The notes: generated by a model from the letters alone, not told the origin. Counted from the first letter of the stretch, positions 1 to 9,761 are shown. The stretch is DNA of 64,000 bases from Deltaproteobacteria bacterium UBA4427 (GCA_002390675.1 DGPZ01000003.1:334-64333); one strand, 5' to 3'. Translations and numbers: made by a program.

Positions 1-2045
1 GTTCGTGTATTCCCGCGGACATCGACATTGCGTACAAAGTAGAGGGGGCCCTTCTCGACGGAAAATTGAACGTCGACCGTTAAGCCTTCCTGATTCGTGC
101 GTGTGATTGGATTGACATTCGCGAAGAAGAAACCCCGATCGGTGTAGTGCGCTTCTAGAATCTCGACGTCCGAAGTAAGATCCGAACGGCTAAAAACCTC
201 GCCCTCTTTAAGCCGAATCTTTTTGCGAAGCGCCTCGAGATCGATCGTCTCGTCTCCGTCAACGCTTAACTTACCAACTGAGAATTGGGGTCCTTCATCG
301 ATCTGTACCGTGATAAAGAGGCCATCCTCACGAGGGTCGACCTCCGGCGAAGAAACCCTCGACTGCACATATCCGTTGTCAGTGTAGATCTGCTCAATCT
401 GGCGCAGGTCACGTAGGAAGATAGGTTCCGCGTAGGTCCCGGTCCGGTCGTACCAACTCGTCGCCCAGGAGTAGAGCGGGTTCCAAACCTTCGTCGAAAA
501 GCCATCCGTGAGTTCGGCGTCGTCGAGTGCCTCGTTCCCTTCAAAAATAATCTCCCGAAGTTTGAGCTTCTCCTTCTCTTCGACATCGAAGTTGATCGCC
601 ACAGAGCCTTCGGTGATGTCTTCGATCTCGAAACCGACTTCCGCCAGGTAGTACCCCTCGGTTCGATAGACAGCGGAGACCCGGTCCCGATTCTCGCGCA
701 GCAGCGGGAAGTCGAGGGGGACGCCCGTCGTCAGCGTGAGGGCATCCTTGATCTTGTCGCCATCGATGTTGTCGTTGCCGGAAATTGAGATCTCACGAAC
801 GACCGGACTCTCTTCCACTACAAATACGACACGCAATCCATTGGGTGTCTCTTCGCTATAGACCCGAACGTCTCGAAAGAAGCCTTGGGCAAAGATTGCC
901 TTTACATCCCGCGCGATTTGCGTCGCATCGACTGGCGATCCAACCGCGGAACGGAGCCGGGCACGAATAGCATCCTCTTCGACACGCTTGTTCCCGCGCA
1001 CAACAAGTTCAGTGATCGGCGTTCCCGTACGTGTGGCCGCAGTGGTCCCTCCCGCGAAAATTCGATCCGCTCGAACGACCTGAAAAACGACAACGACACC
1101 CTCTTCGGCTTTCACCGAGCGCGCCACTATGTTGGCGATCCGCGGATCCTCCGCGAGCAGCCGCCGATCGGCATCGAGGTCCGTTTGGTCGAAAATCGCG
1201 CCTTGGCGAACCGAAAGCACTCGAGTCAATTCGGGTTCAAGAGGACCAGCCCCTTCGAGGCGAATCTCGGAGATCCGTTCAGGACTTCCTCCTCGAATCG
1301 TTACGGCGATTTGATCTGCCAGCTCTCCGAGACGCTCGAGCAGTTCGCGATCACTGCTCGCTGTCAGAACGAGGGAAGTCGCTGAGACTCCTTCAGCAGG
1401 CACAACTCGCACGTCGACACTAAATCTTCCTGCGAGTTCGGTGACGCTACCTGCAACGAGACCATCTAGTCCCAGAGCGGCGGCCCTTGTCCGCAAAAAA
1501 ACATCGGATCGCTCATCTCCAAGAAGCGCCTCCGCGTCGGGCCCGATGAGATCGCGACTTGCCACCGCGCCTACTTCGCCCCCTGCCTCGATCCGCTGGG
1601 CGAGCAGCTCGTCGAGGGACTCGCTTAGAAACGACAGCGCGCCCTCGCTGTTAAGTCGAAAAGGGAGCACCGCGATCTGCTTTTCAGCACCCGCGTTCGA
1701 AAACTCGATTGCGCCGTATTCCTGAGCCGCAACGGAGTGCGGCAACGCCAGCGTCAGCAGCAGACTCAGCCAAATGCCGGTGACTCGCGCAACAACCCAC
1801 TCGTCCCCAAGCGGGGCCCGGCGCGAACGCGATTCACCGACCGAAGGACCGGATTGCGGGTTCGGCTCTGGGCTCGCAGTCTGCGCACGTGCGCACTCGA
1901 TCCGGGTCGTGATCGCCAGCAACTCGTCCTCTCGCAGCCCGGTCGAATGACTGGGAAGCGGTGGAAATACATAAGAGGGAATCGCGGGACCCTGCTCCGA
2001 GCCACTCGCAATGCATTCGGAGTCGATGCGCCGTCCCACCCCCAC
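1..2045 (-). CDS. bamA: Outer membrane protein assembly factor BamA, 3' end outside window
   Basis: Core of the BAM complex, which folds beta-barrel proteins into the outer membrane. The frame is open from about 2045 to the left edge. After a long N-terminus of about 85 residues comes a hydrophobic signal segment (about 1740-1800, ending in VAAQ). A TolB/FlgO-like alpha/beta domain follows (IAVLPF near 1670, LVAGSVTELAGRFS near 1450-1420), then at least five POTRA repeats with typical 'GN' turns (VVRGNKRVEED, ISGNDNIDGD, FEGNEALDDAEL). A further POTRA, VRNVDVRGNTR, begins at the edge. The barrel lies outside the window. The start is uncertain: GTG at 2045 has GGAAAG upstream, and GTG at 2039 is possible. 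No ATG precedes the signal segment in frame. It follows lolC and lolD, a usual neighbourhood. The family call is sure; the start is not. Confidence 0.9.
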   Translation of the reverse strand, partial: MGVGRRIDSECIASGSEQGPAIPSYVFPPLPSHSTGLREDELLAITTRIECARAQTASPEPNPQSGPSVGESRSRRAPLGDEWVVARVTGIWLSLLLTLALPHSVAAQEYGAIEFSNAGAEKQIAVLPFRLNSEGALSFLSESLDELLAQRIEAGGEVGAVASRDLIGPDAEALLGDERSDVFLRTRAAALGLDGLVAGSVTELAGRFSVDVRVVPAEGVSATSLVLTASSDRELLERLGELADQIAVTIRGGSPERISEIRLEGAGPLEPELTRVLSVRQGAIFDQTDLDADRRLLAEDPRIANIVARSVKAEEGVVVVFQVVRADRIFAGGTTAATRTGTPITELVVRGNKRVEEDAIRARLRSAVGSPVDATQIARDVKAIFAQGFFRDVRVYSEETPNGLRVVFVVEESPVVREISISGNDNIDGDKIKDALTLTTGVPLDFPLLRENRDRVSAVYRTEGYYLAEVGFEIEDITEGSVAINFDVEEKEKLKLREIIFEGNEALDDAELTDGFSTKVWNPLYSWATSWYDRTGTYAEPIFLRDLRQIEQIYTDNGYVQSRVSSPEVDPREDGLFITVQIDEGPQFSVGKLSVDGDETIDLEALRKKIRLKEGEVFSRSDLTSDVEILEAHYTDRGFFFANVNPITRTNQEGLTVDVQFSVEKGPLYFVRNVDVRGNTR

Positions 2046-2350
2046 TCTGATCGGCTTTCCGAAGTCGCGGAGGGTATGTTAGGGAGGCGGGCCTTTCAAG
2101 CGGAGACATGCCAGTAAACCTCCTAATCACGTGGAGTTAGATGACTTCAGCATATTTCGAGGCACTAAAAAAAATGCGCAACCGAAAGATTGCCTGCGGT
2201 TTCAGAAGCCGGTTTGGATCTTTCTGAATGCAACCCTCAGGCCGGGTCTTCCCGCTGACTCAGGCGGCGCAGAGGAGCGTCACTACGATGCAGCTAAACC
2301 CGTAAATGAGGCGAGGCGGCGATCTCAAGCTCTCGTGCGAGAGCGCTCTA
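2046..2350. other. Intergenic region between lolD and bamA
   Basis: About 305 bases with no credible gene. Open frames here have no recognisable protein and break up on both strands. The bamA leader and any bamA promoter must lie here. I see no clear sigma-70 promoter or terminator. Confidence 0.5.
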
Positions 2351-3145
2351 TCAGACGACCGCGGTTCCGGCATCGCCCTCGTGGAGTTGGCCCCCACTGA
2401 GGACTAGAACTCGGCCGAGCTGATCGGCCATCCGCTTGCTGTGGGTCACGACGACGAGGGTCGTTCCGCGAGTCCGGTTCATCTCGAAGAGTAATTCCGC
2501 CACTTGGTCACCCGTTGCCGGATCAAGATTACCCGTTGGTTCATCCGCCAGGATGAGCGGCGGATTCATCACAAGAGCCCTCGCCACGGCGACGCGCTGA
2601 CGCTCACCGCCCGAGAGCTTCCCTACGGAATGTTTAATTCGATGGGAAAGACCAACGTCGTTTAACATCGTCTCCGCCCGACCACGCATTTCTTCCGGCG
2701 AAACCGCCTGAATTAAGCCGGGCATCATCACGTTCTCCACCGCACTGAATTCGGGGAGCAGGTGATGAAACTGAAAGACAAAGCCGAGAAATTCCCCGCG
2801 CAGGAGAGCGAGAGCCTCTCTTCCGCGATCGAAGACTTCCTCCCCTCGAAACTTAACACTGCCCGAAGTCGGACGATCGAGGGTGCCGAGGATATGCAGC
2901 AACGTAGATTTCCCGACCCCTGATTGTCCAACGATCGCAATCCGGTCGCCTTCCATAACATCGAGGTCCAGCCCCTTAAGGACGTCAACCTGCTCACCGC
3001 CGGTCTCAAAGGATCGTGCGAGGCCACGGATTTCGACGAGCTTCGAGCTCGCTCCGTTTTGATTCGACAAAGATCCATCCACTCCCAGCGCCGATTTCGC
3101 CCCTATGCCCTGTTCACTGTTCTCGGCATTGGTGTCGTTACTCAT
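2351..3145 (-). CDS. lolD: LolD, ATPase of the lipoprotein-releasing ABC transporter
   Basis: Powers release of outer-membrane lipoproteins from the inner membrane to LolA, together with the LolC/E permease encoded just upstream. The ATG at 3145 overlaps the end of lolC by 8 bases (translational coupling); the frame is open further upstream but that part is lolC sequence. The protein has 264 residues. Walker A is GQSGVGKST at 73-81, the Q-loop Gln is about 125, the signature LSGGERQR is 177-184, Walker B with DEPTGNLD is about 198-208, and the H-loop THS is near 230. A polar N-terminal extension of about 35 residues precedes the ABC domain and is longer than usual. MacB-type transporters share these motifs, but the partner gene supports LolD. 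Confidence 0.92.
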   Translation of the reverse strand: MSNDTNAENSEQGIGAKSALGVDGSLSNQNGASSKLVEIRGLARSFETGGEQVDVLKGLDLDVMEGDRIAIVGQSGVGKSTLLHILGTLDRPTSGSVKFRGEEVFDRGREALALLRGEFLGFVFQFHHLLPEFSAVENVMMPGLIQAVSPEEMRGRAETMLNDVGLSHRIKHSVGKLSGGERQRVAVARALVMNPPLILADEPTGNLDPATGDQVAELLFEMNRTRGTTLVVVTHSKRMADQLGRVLVLSGGQLHEGDAGTAVV

Positions 3146-5123
3146 GTCGGAGCCCCGCCGCTGGGTCGATCTTTGCGCCTTGCCGACTAGGCAAGAGCGT
3201 CGCCCCAAGAGATAGAACCATCGCGATCCCTGCGACTCCCGCGACCTGCACCGGATCCACTCGGGATGGCAATTCACTGAATTGGTAGACGCTGGCCGGC
3301 AGCGTATCGATGCCGGTAACCGTCTCGATGATGTCTTGGATCCACGAGAGCTGACCAGTCACCGCGATTCCGGCCGCCACGCCTAACGCGGTCCCGGCGA
3401 GTCCAATCAAAGTCCCTTCGAGCGCGAAGATTCGTTCGATCATCGCATCCTCCGCGCCCATCGCTTTCAGAATCGCGATATCGCTCGACTTCTCCATAAT
3501 CATCATCACGAGCGTCGCCACGATCACGAAAGCCGCGACGACCATGATCATTGTCAGGAGCAAAAACATCATTACGCGCTCGGTCTTGAGCGCTTGGAAG
3601 AAGGCCGGGAACACTTCCTTCCAGTCCCGGCTGTAATACGGATATTGAAGAGCTTCCTGCACCTGCCTTCCAACGATCTGAGAGCGGTAATGATCCGTCG
3701 TCCGCGCCTCGATGCCGTCAACAACATTCCCGGTTTTCCTGAAGTCTCGCGCGGCCTCAAGGGTCGTGTATGTGAAGGCTTCATCGTATTGGTAGAAGCT
3801 CGACTCGAAGACCCCGACGACTTCGAACTTCTTAAGCCGTGGTCCCGGACCAAGCGGCGTGGGGGGCCCTCCAAAGGGAGAAATCAAGAGCATCGTATCG
3901 CCCACCGCGAGCCCCATCGACATCGCGAGATGGCCGCCGATGATGATTCCCGGAACCTTCGAGTCTGGGCCAACTGATGCAAACCGCGCGGGCAAGTCGG
4001 GGGTGTCCTCGTGGCTAAGAGTACGCAGATCATTCTCGAGATCCGTCACCCTTCCCACGCGTGACGGATCGACGCCGCGAAGCCGTACGCTCGCGATTTG
4101 GCCTTGGCTTCCGCGAACCATGCCTTCCGCATCGATATAAGGGCTAGCTGCCTCGACGCCGTCGATCGACGTCACGATATCGAGCACCTCCTGGTGATCG
4201 ACGAAGGGGCCGAAGCTGCTGTGCACAGTGAAGTGAGCGCGATTGCCGAGGATTTCTTCACGCCAAGTCTGCTCGAAGCCGTTCATCACGGAGAGCACGA
4301 CGATAATCAACCAGACTCCGGCCGCGATGCCGCCTACGCAGATGGCTGTAATGGCTGAGATGAATACTTGTCGTCGCTGTGCGAGCAAATATCGGATCGC
4401 TATGAACCACTCAACTGAACGACGCATGGCCACGAAGCCAGCGATTGAGAGAGGAATAAACCCAAGCAGAATCGTTCCCGAGAGCAGACTGACCAACATC
4501 GCCGCGCCAGCCGCAGCCGCCGACTGCACCCCAACCACAGGAATCACTCCGACAAGCACCCCAGGCAATAGGCCGAGTGCCGCCACAAAAAGCAGTGTTT
4601 CAGCGGTCGATGCCTCGCCGGTCCCTCGAATAGCGCGCAGACCACGCAAGATCAGAGCAAGCACGAGCGCCACACCGAAGGTGGCCGCTGGGAGCGATCC
4701 TGGACCCGTGGATGCAAGTGTTAGGCTGACGGCCAATGCCGCCGCCCCGGTGGCGAGTCGACTTGTAGTTCCTTGCGAAAGGAAAAGGGTCATCGACTTC
4801 GCAATAGCGATAAAGAAAAAAGCAGACCCCGCTGACAGCAGGAGATGTCGCGCGAAGGACTCGCGCCACTCAACCCATTCGTAGACGGCATCAGCAGGGA
4901 AGTTCGCCAAAGTCGCCATCAGGGCGGCACCTAACGCCACTACTATACCGGCCAGGAATGTTCCTAAGAAACCGCGAGCCACCCGTGCAAACCGGTCAAG
5001 CACCAGCAGCGCCGATCCCAGATAGACTAATGTCATCGCCACAATACCTGCGGCGAGAGAAATAATGAAAGCGACGGCCAAGCTGCCACCAACAGCATCG
5101 AGGCTACTGATCAGCGCATCCAT
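3138..5123 (-). CDS. lolC: LolC/LolE-family permease with an extra N-terminal membrane domain
   Basis: Inner-membrane permease of the lipoprotein-releasing system, working with LolD. The LolC/E core starts near residue 236 (VEWFIAIRYLLAQRR), with the first core helix at 253-280. A large periplasmic MacB-type domain and three C-terminal helices follow (near AFVIVATLVMMIMEKSSDIAI and onward). In front of this core are about 235 residues with roughly six or seven hydrophobic helices, which ordinary LolC/E proteins of about 400 residues do not have. The total is 661 residues. The ATG at 5123 lies 9 bases after prfB. Only one permease gene is present, so the complex is probably a homodimer (inference). 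What the extra domain does is unknown. Confidence 0.88.
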   Translation of the reverse strand: MDALISSLDAVGGSLAVAFIISLAAGIVAMTLVYLGSALLVLDRFARVARGFLGTFLAGIVVALGAALMATLANFPADAVYEWVEWRESFARHLLLSAGSAFFFIAIAKSMTLFLSQGTTSRLATGAAALAVSLTLASTGPGSLPAATFGVALVLALILRGLRAIRGTGEASTAETLLFVAALGLLPGVLVGVIPVVGVQSAAAAGAAMLVSLLSGTILLGFIPLSIAGFVAMRRSVEWFIAIRYLLAQRRQVFISAITAICVGGIAAGVWLIIVVLSVMNGFEQTWREEILGNRAHFTVHSSFGPFVDHQEVLDIVTSIDGVEAASPYIDAEGMVRGSQGQIASVRLRGVDPSRVGRVTDLENDLRTLSHEDTPDLPARFASVGPDSKVPGIIIGGHLAMSMGLAVGDTMLLISPFGGPPTPLGPGPRLKKFEVVGVFESSFYQYDEAFTYTTLEAARDFRKTGNVVDGIEARTTDHYRSQIVGRQVQEALQYPYYSRDWKEVFPAFFQALKTERVMMFLLLTMIMVVAAFVIVATLVMMIMEKSSDIAILKAMGAEDAMIERIFALEGTLIGLAGTALGVAAGIAVTGQLSWIQDIIETVTGIDTLPASVYQFSELPSRVDPVQVAGVAGIAMVLSLGATLLPSRQGAKIDPAAGLRHE

Positions 5124-5132
5124 AAAAGGCGC

Positions 5133-6297
5133 CTACCCCTTCCCTTCAGACTCTTCGCCACGGGGACGAATTTGCGCCCCCTGCGAGAGCAAGGTCGATC
5201 GAATGAACGCGTCTAGATCTCCGTCTAGCACGCCTTCGACGTTTCCGATTTCGAGATCCGTTCGATGATCTTTAGCGCGCTGCTGGGGGTGAAGCGTGTA
5301 CGACCGTATCTGTGAACCGAATCCGATCTCGCGACGCTCCCCTGTCAGCTCCTCCATCTTGGCTTGCTTGCGTTGCCGCTCAAGTTCAAAGAGCTTCGCT
5401 CGCATAATTTTCATTGCTGTCGCACGGTTCTTATGCTGCGAACGCTCATTTTGGCACTGCGTCACGACGCCGCTAGGTATATGGGTCAGGCGCACTGCGG
5501 AGTCCGTCTTATTGACATGCTGGCCGCCTGCACCACTCGCGCGATAGGTATCGACGCGGAGATCCGATTCGTCGATTTCAACTTCAATTGAATCATCGAT
5601 CTCGGGCACCGCGGTCACACTCGCGAAGGCCGTGTGCCGTCGGGCATTAGAATCGAAAGGCGAAATACGCACGAGACGATGTACGCCCTGCTCTGTATTT
5701 AAGTAGCCGTAGGCGTAGTCGCCCTGGATTCGCAGGGTCACTCCGCGAATCCCTGCCTCTTCCGCGCCCTGGATGTCTAAAATCTCGGTTTTGAACTCCC
5801 GTCGCTCCGCCCAGCGCAGATACATCCGAAGAAGCATCTCTGCCCAGTCGCAAGCATCAGTCCCTCCGGCGCCGGAATTGATCGAGAGAATCGCACCGTT
5901 GCTATCGTATTCTCCGCCCAACAATTGCTGAAGCTCTGCGTCCTGAAGAAGTTGATCTATCTCAACACACTTCTCGAGGGCCTCTCGAAGGGTCTCGAGA
6001 TCTTCCTCGTCGGAAGCCAGCTCACGCAGGAGCTCGGCGTCGTCGAGCCCGCCCTCGACACGATCGTGTAGGGCGAGTTCAGCTTCGACCGCAGTCTTAT
6101 TTCGACCGACGGCTTGTGCAGCCTCGGGATCATCCCAAAGATCGGGTCGAGCCATCTCGACGTCGAGTTCTTCGAGCTGGTGGCGCAGGCCCGCTACGTC
6201 AAAGACGCCCCCGGAACTCACCGAAACGACTTCGCAGTCCACGGATCCGTTCGGCCAGGTCGGTCACATCAAAACGCTCAGCGTTCTCCCCACTCAT
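5133..6297 (-). CDS. prfB: Peptide chain release factor 2, made by +1 programmed frameshift
   Basis: RF2 recognises UGA and UAA and triggers peptide release. Translation starts at ATG 6297 in a 32-codon zero frame that reaches CTT then the stop TGA (6204-6199). A +1 slip continues at GAC in the frame running to 5133, giving about 387 residues. The join reproduces family homology (GRL-DVAG, matching the E. coli RGYL-DYD join). The tripeptide motif SPF is in RISPFDSNARRHTAF and the catalytic GGQ is in ASGAGGQHVNKTDSA. The SD for 6297 is probably GAGG about ten bases upstream. Calling the gene only from GTG 6242 would replace the true N-terminus with an artefact. lnt lies upstream and lolC downstream. 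Confidence 0.95.
6198..6212 (-). promoter_or_regulatory. prfB +1 frameshift signal (autoregulation)
   Basis: On the minus strand an internal SD-like GGGGG (6212-6208) is followed after three bases by CTT TGA C (6204-6198). This is the same spacing as the E. coli prfB site. When RF2 is scarce, the ribosome pauses at UGA, slips +1 on CUU and makes full-length RF2, so the site senses RF2 level (established mechanism). Confidence 0.93.
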
Positions 6298-6388
6298 CCT
6301 TCATGATCCTCGTTTTAGTCAGTCGACCTCGGACTCAAGAGTCCGTCAGCCGGTTTAGTTAAAGATCTACTGGGCGATCCCGCAGCTC

Positions 6389-8110
6389 TCAAGCCCCATC
6401 AGGCCGAGACCGTCGGGCACGAGCCTGCATAATCAGCTCAGCCACACATCCAAAAGCGCAACACAATACAAAGAGGTCCCCGAATCGGGCATAGAACGTG
6501 GAGGCTGGGTTCCGATCTCCTACAAGAGGCATCTCGATCGTCCCCACGACATAGGCTTCCTCAAAAAGCGGGCTCCGATCCTGAACCCGACCCCGTGCAT
6601 CGATCAAGGCCGAAACGCCGGTATTCGCAGCACGAACGACGGGAATTCCATTCTCCGCCGCGCGCATTGCCGTCATCGCCAAGAATTGGTGGGGGGCTCC
6701 GGTTCGACCGTACCAGGCATCGTTAGTGATCGCGAGCAGTGCTCCCGCTCCTTCACGTCCGAAACGACGTACCAGATCAGGAAAGAGCAGCTCGTAGCAA
6801 ATAGGGACGCCGACTAGGGCCCGTTTCTCGCTGCCCGACTCCTCGATTCCCGTTCCGGGCAGAATCACGGAGAAGTTTCGAGGCCGATCTCCGGGCGTCA
6901 CGTCGCTCGAAGACAGTCCCGTCGCAAGGGACTGAAAAAATTGCCCCAATAATCCGCGCAGTGGCACGAACTCGCCGAAGGGTACGAGGTGTGTTTTGTC
7001 GTAGCGGTCCTCGAGTGCGCCGTCGGGGCCCAACAAGAACGCGCTATCGAAAAATGCCGAGAAGCGCCTTTGCTCATAGTCAATCTCGACGCCCATGCCG
7101 CCCACAATTAGGCTGACCTCGTGGCGCGTCGCCAGGTCGGCCAGCCGACCGCGCAGGATCGAATCATTCTCGAGAACCCCAGGCACCGCCGTCTCGGGCC
7201 AGACGATCCAGTCCACACCCTCTTCCGCCGCATGCTCACTCAGGGAAAGGTAAGTCTCGAGGATCCGGGTGCTGCGATCAGCTTCCCATTTCTCCCCCTG
7301 ATCAATATTGCCTTGGATCGCGGCAACCTTGACTGAGCGGGTTTGTGCGTCGGGTATGGCCAGCGCGAACCCGACTCCATGGAGCGCCAATACGACGGCG
7401 ATCGCAACAACAAAATTGCGCGGCGCATTCTCAAAGTCCGCCTTTGCCGCACCGGCGTCCCCCTGCGACCCGCCCCTCCCGGCGAGGAAAACTTGGCCTA
7501 GCAAAATCCCGACTAACGCCGCCACGAAGGAAAGAACATATACGCCAGCAATACGAGTGAGACCTAATAAAGGCCAATCGAGATAAAGCCCATACCCCAA
7601 GGTTGCCCAGGGAAAGCCGCCCATGACATGACCGCGGGCCCAATCCAGCAAGACCCATAGCGCGGCGCCGAAAAGTGCCCCACGGAGCCCGCGGCCGCCG
7701 AAGCGCGTCCACCCCCACGCGAAGAGCGCACTAAAAGGCGCGACGTAGAGCGCTGGCACGAGGGGAGCAAGCAAGCCTAAGAACAGAGGCATCCCGGCGT
7801 AGACCACCGTCACCACCAAAAACCAATAAAAAAACGCGACGTGCGTCAGAAAGCTGCCTACGAATGCCGCTTTCGCAGCGCGGCGCGGCGCTAGGCCGTC
7901 CACCGCAACGACCAGACTGGCCGGCACCACCCATGTCAGCAGCAGCCCGAGATCGATCACGGAGGGCAGTCCCAGTCCGTGCGCGAAAGGGATCTCGTGA
8001 GGGAACGCGAAGAAGGTCGCTAGGCCGAAGGCGATCCAAGGACCCCACCGAATCGGTCGAGAGAAGGAATTCGCCTGCTTTGAATGATCTGCGCCCTCAC
8101 CTGCTGTCAC
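6389..8110 (-). CDS. lnt: Apolipoprotein N-acyltransferase
   Basis: Adds the third acyl chain to the N-terminal cysteine of lipoproteins at the inner membrane, the step before Lol sorting. The protein has 573 residues: about six to seven hydrophobic helices in residues 20-250, then a nitrilase-like periplasmic domain. The catalytic triad is visible as E306 (WPETAVPG), K372 (YDKTHLVPFGEF) and C438 (VPICYELLFPD), and NDAWYG follows. A C-terminal helix is near the end. The GTG start at 8110 overlaps the ybeY stop by 4 bases, so the two are translationally coupled. It sits close to lolCD, fitting a shared lipoprotein pathway. Confidence 0.95.
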   Translation of the reverse strand: MTAGEGADHSKQANSFSRPIRWGPWIAFGLATFFAFPHEIPFAHGLGLPSVIDLGLLLTWVVPASLVVAVDGLAPRRAAKAAFVGSFLTHVAFFYWFLVVTVVYAGMPLFLGLLAPLVPALYVAPFSALFAWGWTRFGGRGLRGALFGAALWVLLDWARGHVMGGFPWATLGYGLYLDWPLLGLTRIAGVYVLSFVAALVGILLGQVFLAGRGGSQGDAGAAKADFENAPRNFVVAIAVVLALHGVGFALAIPDAQTRSVKVAAIQGNIDQGEKWEADRSTRILETYLSLSEHAAEEGVDWIVWPETAVPGVLENDSILRGRLADLATRHEVSLIVGGMGVEIDYEQRRFSAFFDSAFLLGPDGALEDRYDKTHLVPFGEFVPLRGLLGQFFQSLATGLSSSDVTPGDRPRNFSVILPGTGIEESGSEKRALVGVPICYELLFPDLVRRFGREGAGALLAITNDAWYGRTGAPHQFLAMTAMRAAENGIPVVRAANTGVSALIDARGRVQDRSPLFEEAYVVGTIEMPLVGDRNPASTFYARFGDLFVLCCAFGCVAELIMQARARRSRPDGA

Positions 8111-8550
8111 GATGCAATCTCCCGCTTCACGCGGCGCTCTTCTGCGGCCATGACCTTCGCTTCATCGTCCTTCTCATGATCGTGACCGATCAGATGCAAG
8201 ACGCCATGAACCAGTAGGTGGCAAATTGTTTCATCAAGGCTCCGATGGCGATCATGGGCCTGCTCAGCAGCAGTTTCGACCGAGATCACAACGTCTCCCA
8301 ACATCCCGCCACGATGATCTGCGAAGTCGCCTTCCATCAAAGAAAAGGACAGGACATCCGTCGCTCGCGGCTTGTCCCGCCATTGCGCATTCAACTCGGC
8401 GATCGATTCATCATCAACGAGAGCGATCGACAGTTCCGACCGGCTCCGGCCGATGGCAGCTAGGATCCCGCGGGCCCTCTTCCGCAGGCGCGTCACGTCG
8501 ACCCTCGATCCCCGGAGCCCTTCGGGCGGACCGGAAATCATCACGCTCAT
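8107..8550 (-). CDS. ybeY: Endoribonuclease YbeY (rRNA maturation and quality control)
   Basis: Metal-dependent RNase involved in 16S rRNA 3'-end maturation and late 70S quality control. The 147-residue protein has the family signature H-x3-H-x5-H at H115, H119 and H125 (HGVLHLIGHDH), and the upstream block RATDVLSFS with a conserved Asp. The length is typical. The start at 8550 overlaps the phoH stop by 4 bases and the gene overlaps lnt by 4 bases, so phoH-ybeY-lnt is one unit. The pgpH and corC genes often found in this operon are absent here. Confidence 0.95.
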   Translation of the reverse strand: MSVMISGPPEGLRGSRVDVTRLRKRARGILAAIGRSRSELSIALVDDESIAELNAQWRDKPRATDVLSFSLMEGDFADHRGGMLGDVVISVETAAEQAHDRHRSLDETICHLLVHGVLHLIGHDHEKDDEAKVMAAEERRVKREIAS

Positions 8551-9761
8551 CCGCGACCCTCGTCTTTCTCGCTCCGCGCGCGGTCATAGGCCTGAATAAT
8601 CGATTGAACCAGCGGATGCCGTACCACGTCTCTCGCTTCGAAATACTGGAACCCAATGCCGCGAACACCAGTAAGCACCTTCCGCGCTTCCACCAATCCG
8701 CTCAAGGTGCCCTTGGGCAAATCGACTTGAGTCACGTCACCAGTGATAACAGCCTGCGAGTTTTCACCTAAACGAGTCAGGAACATCTTCATCTGCTCGC
8801 CGGTCGTGTTCTGAGCCTCGTCGAGAATAACGAAGGAGTCGTTCAGCGTCCGACCGCGCATAAAGGCAAGCGGCGCGACTTCGATCGTCCCGCGCTCGAT
8901 TAGCCGCTGCGCTTTTTCCATGTCCATCATGTCCCGCAAAGCGTCATAGAGAGGACGCATGTAGGGATCGACCTTGTCGGACAGATCTCCCGGAAGGAAG
9001 CCTAGGCGCTCGCCTGCCTCGACCGCGGGTCGCGTGAGGATAATGCGAGAGACCTCTTTTTGATGGAGTGCCGCGACAGCCATTGCCATCGCAAGGTAGG
9101 TCTTGCCAGTCCCCGCCGGCCCAATCGCGATCGCAACGTCATGCTTGCGAATTGTGTCGACGTAACGCCGCTGCTTGAGGTTCTTTGCACGAATTACTTT
9201 GCGCGAACCGCGCGTAAGAATATTTTCGTAGACGTCGCTCAACTGAACGTCCGGCTGGCTCGACACCATCCGAATCACGTGGCGAACATCCGCATTGCGA
9301 ACACTCTGGCCTCGCTCAATCGAGGCGTAAAGTTCTTCGAGTACCCGGCGCGTCAAGGCGACCCGGTCGGCCGCGCCTTCGAGTTCGAGCTCGTTGCCCC
9401 GAGCATTCACGGCAACACCGATGGACCGCTCCAGCAGCCTTAAGGTCTGTTCTCCATCGCCGTAGAGTGCGACTGCCGTCGCGTTGTCAGCAAAGGCGAG
9501 CGACTCGCGCACCTCACCGCTTGAAAAAACACCCTCGTCCGAGGCAGGACCTACCGGCGGATCGGATTCAGTCGTCGACTCAGATGCCGACACAGCGGGA
9601 GTTATGGTCTCAGACGCAGATGCGCCGTCCGATTCAGCGTTCGCTTCGGGATCAATAGGTTCGCGAGCCAGAGAGGGAGCTCCTTGCGCTCTTCCCTGGG
9701 CCCGGAGAGCAGTGAAACCACAATGGTATTCACGAGACCCCCGAAATCCGTTCGAACGCAT
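8547..9761 (-). CDS. PhoH-like ATPase (YbeZ type)
   Basis: Cytoplasmic P-loop ATPase of the PhoH family, usually next to ybeY and thought to act with it in RNA metabolism. The protein has 404 residues. Residues 1-80 are a poorly conserved, Ser/Ala/Glu-rich tail that is probably disordered. Residues 85-165 are the usual N-terminal domain. Walker A GPAGTGKT is at 214-221, Walker B is in FVILDEAQN, and ITGDVTQVDLPKG is the conserved sensor region. The start at 9761 is the most upstream choice; a later start would only shorten the disordered tail. It lies 52 bases after the DUF4388 gene and heads the phoH-ybeY-lnt unit. Confidence 0.92.
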   Translation of the reverse strand: MRSNGFRGSREYHCGFTALRAQGRAQGAPSLAREPIDPEANAESDGASASETITPAVSASESTTESDPPVGPASDEGVFSSGEVRESLAFADNATAVALYGDGEQTLRLLERSIGVAVNARGNELELEGAADRVALTRRVLEELYASIERGQSVRNADVRHVIRMVSSQPDVQLSDVYENILTRGSRKVIRAKNLKQRRYVDTIRKHDVAIAIGPAGTGKTYLAMAMAVAALHQKEVSRIILTRPAVEAGERLGFLPGDLSDKVDPYMRPLYDALRDMMDMEKAQRLIERGTIEVAPLAFMRGRTLNDSFVILDEAQNTTGEQMKMFLTRLGENSQAVITGDVTQVDLPKGTLSGLVEARKVLTGVRGIGFQYFEARDVVRHPLVQSIIQAYDRARSEKDEGRG

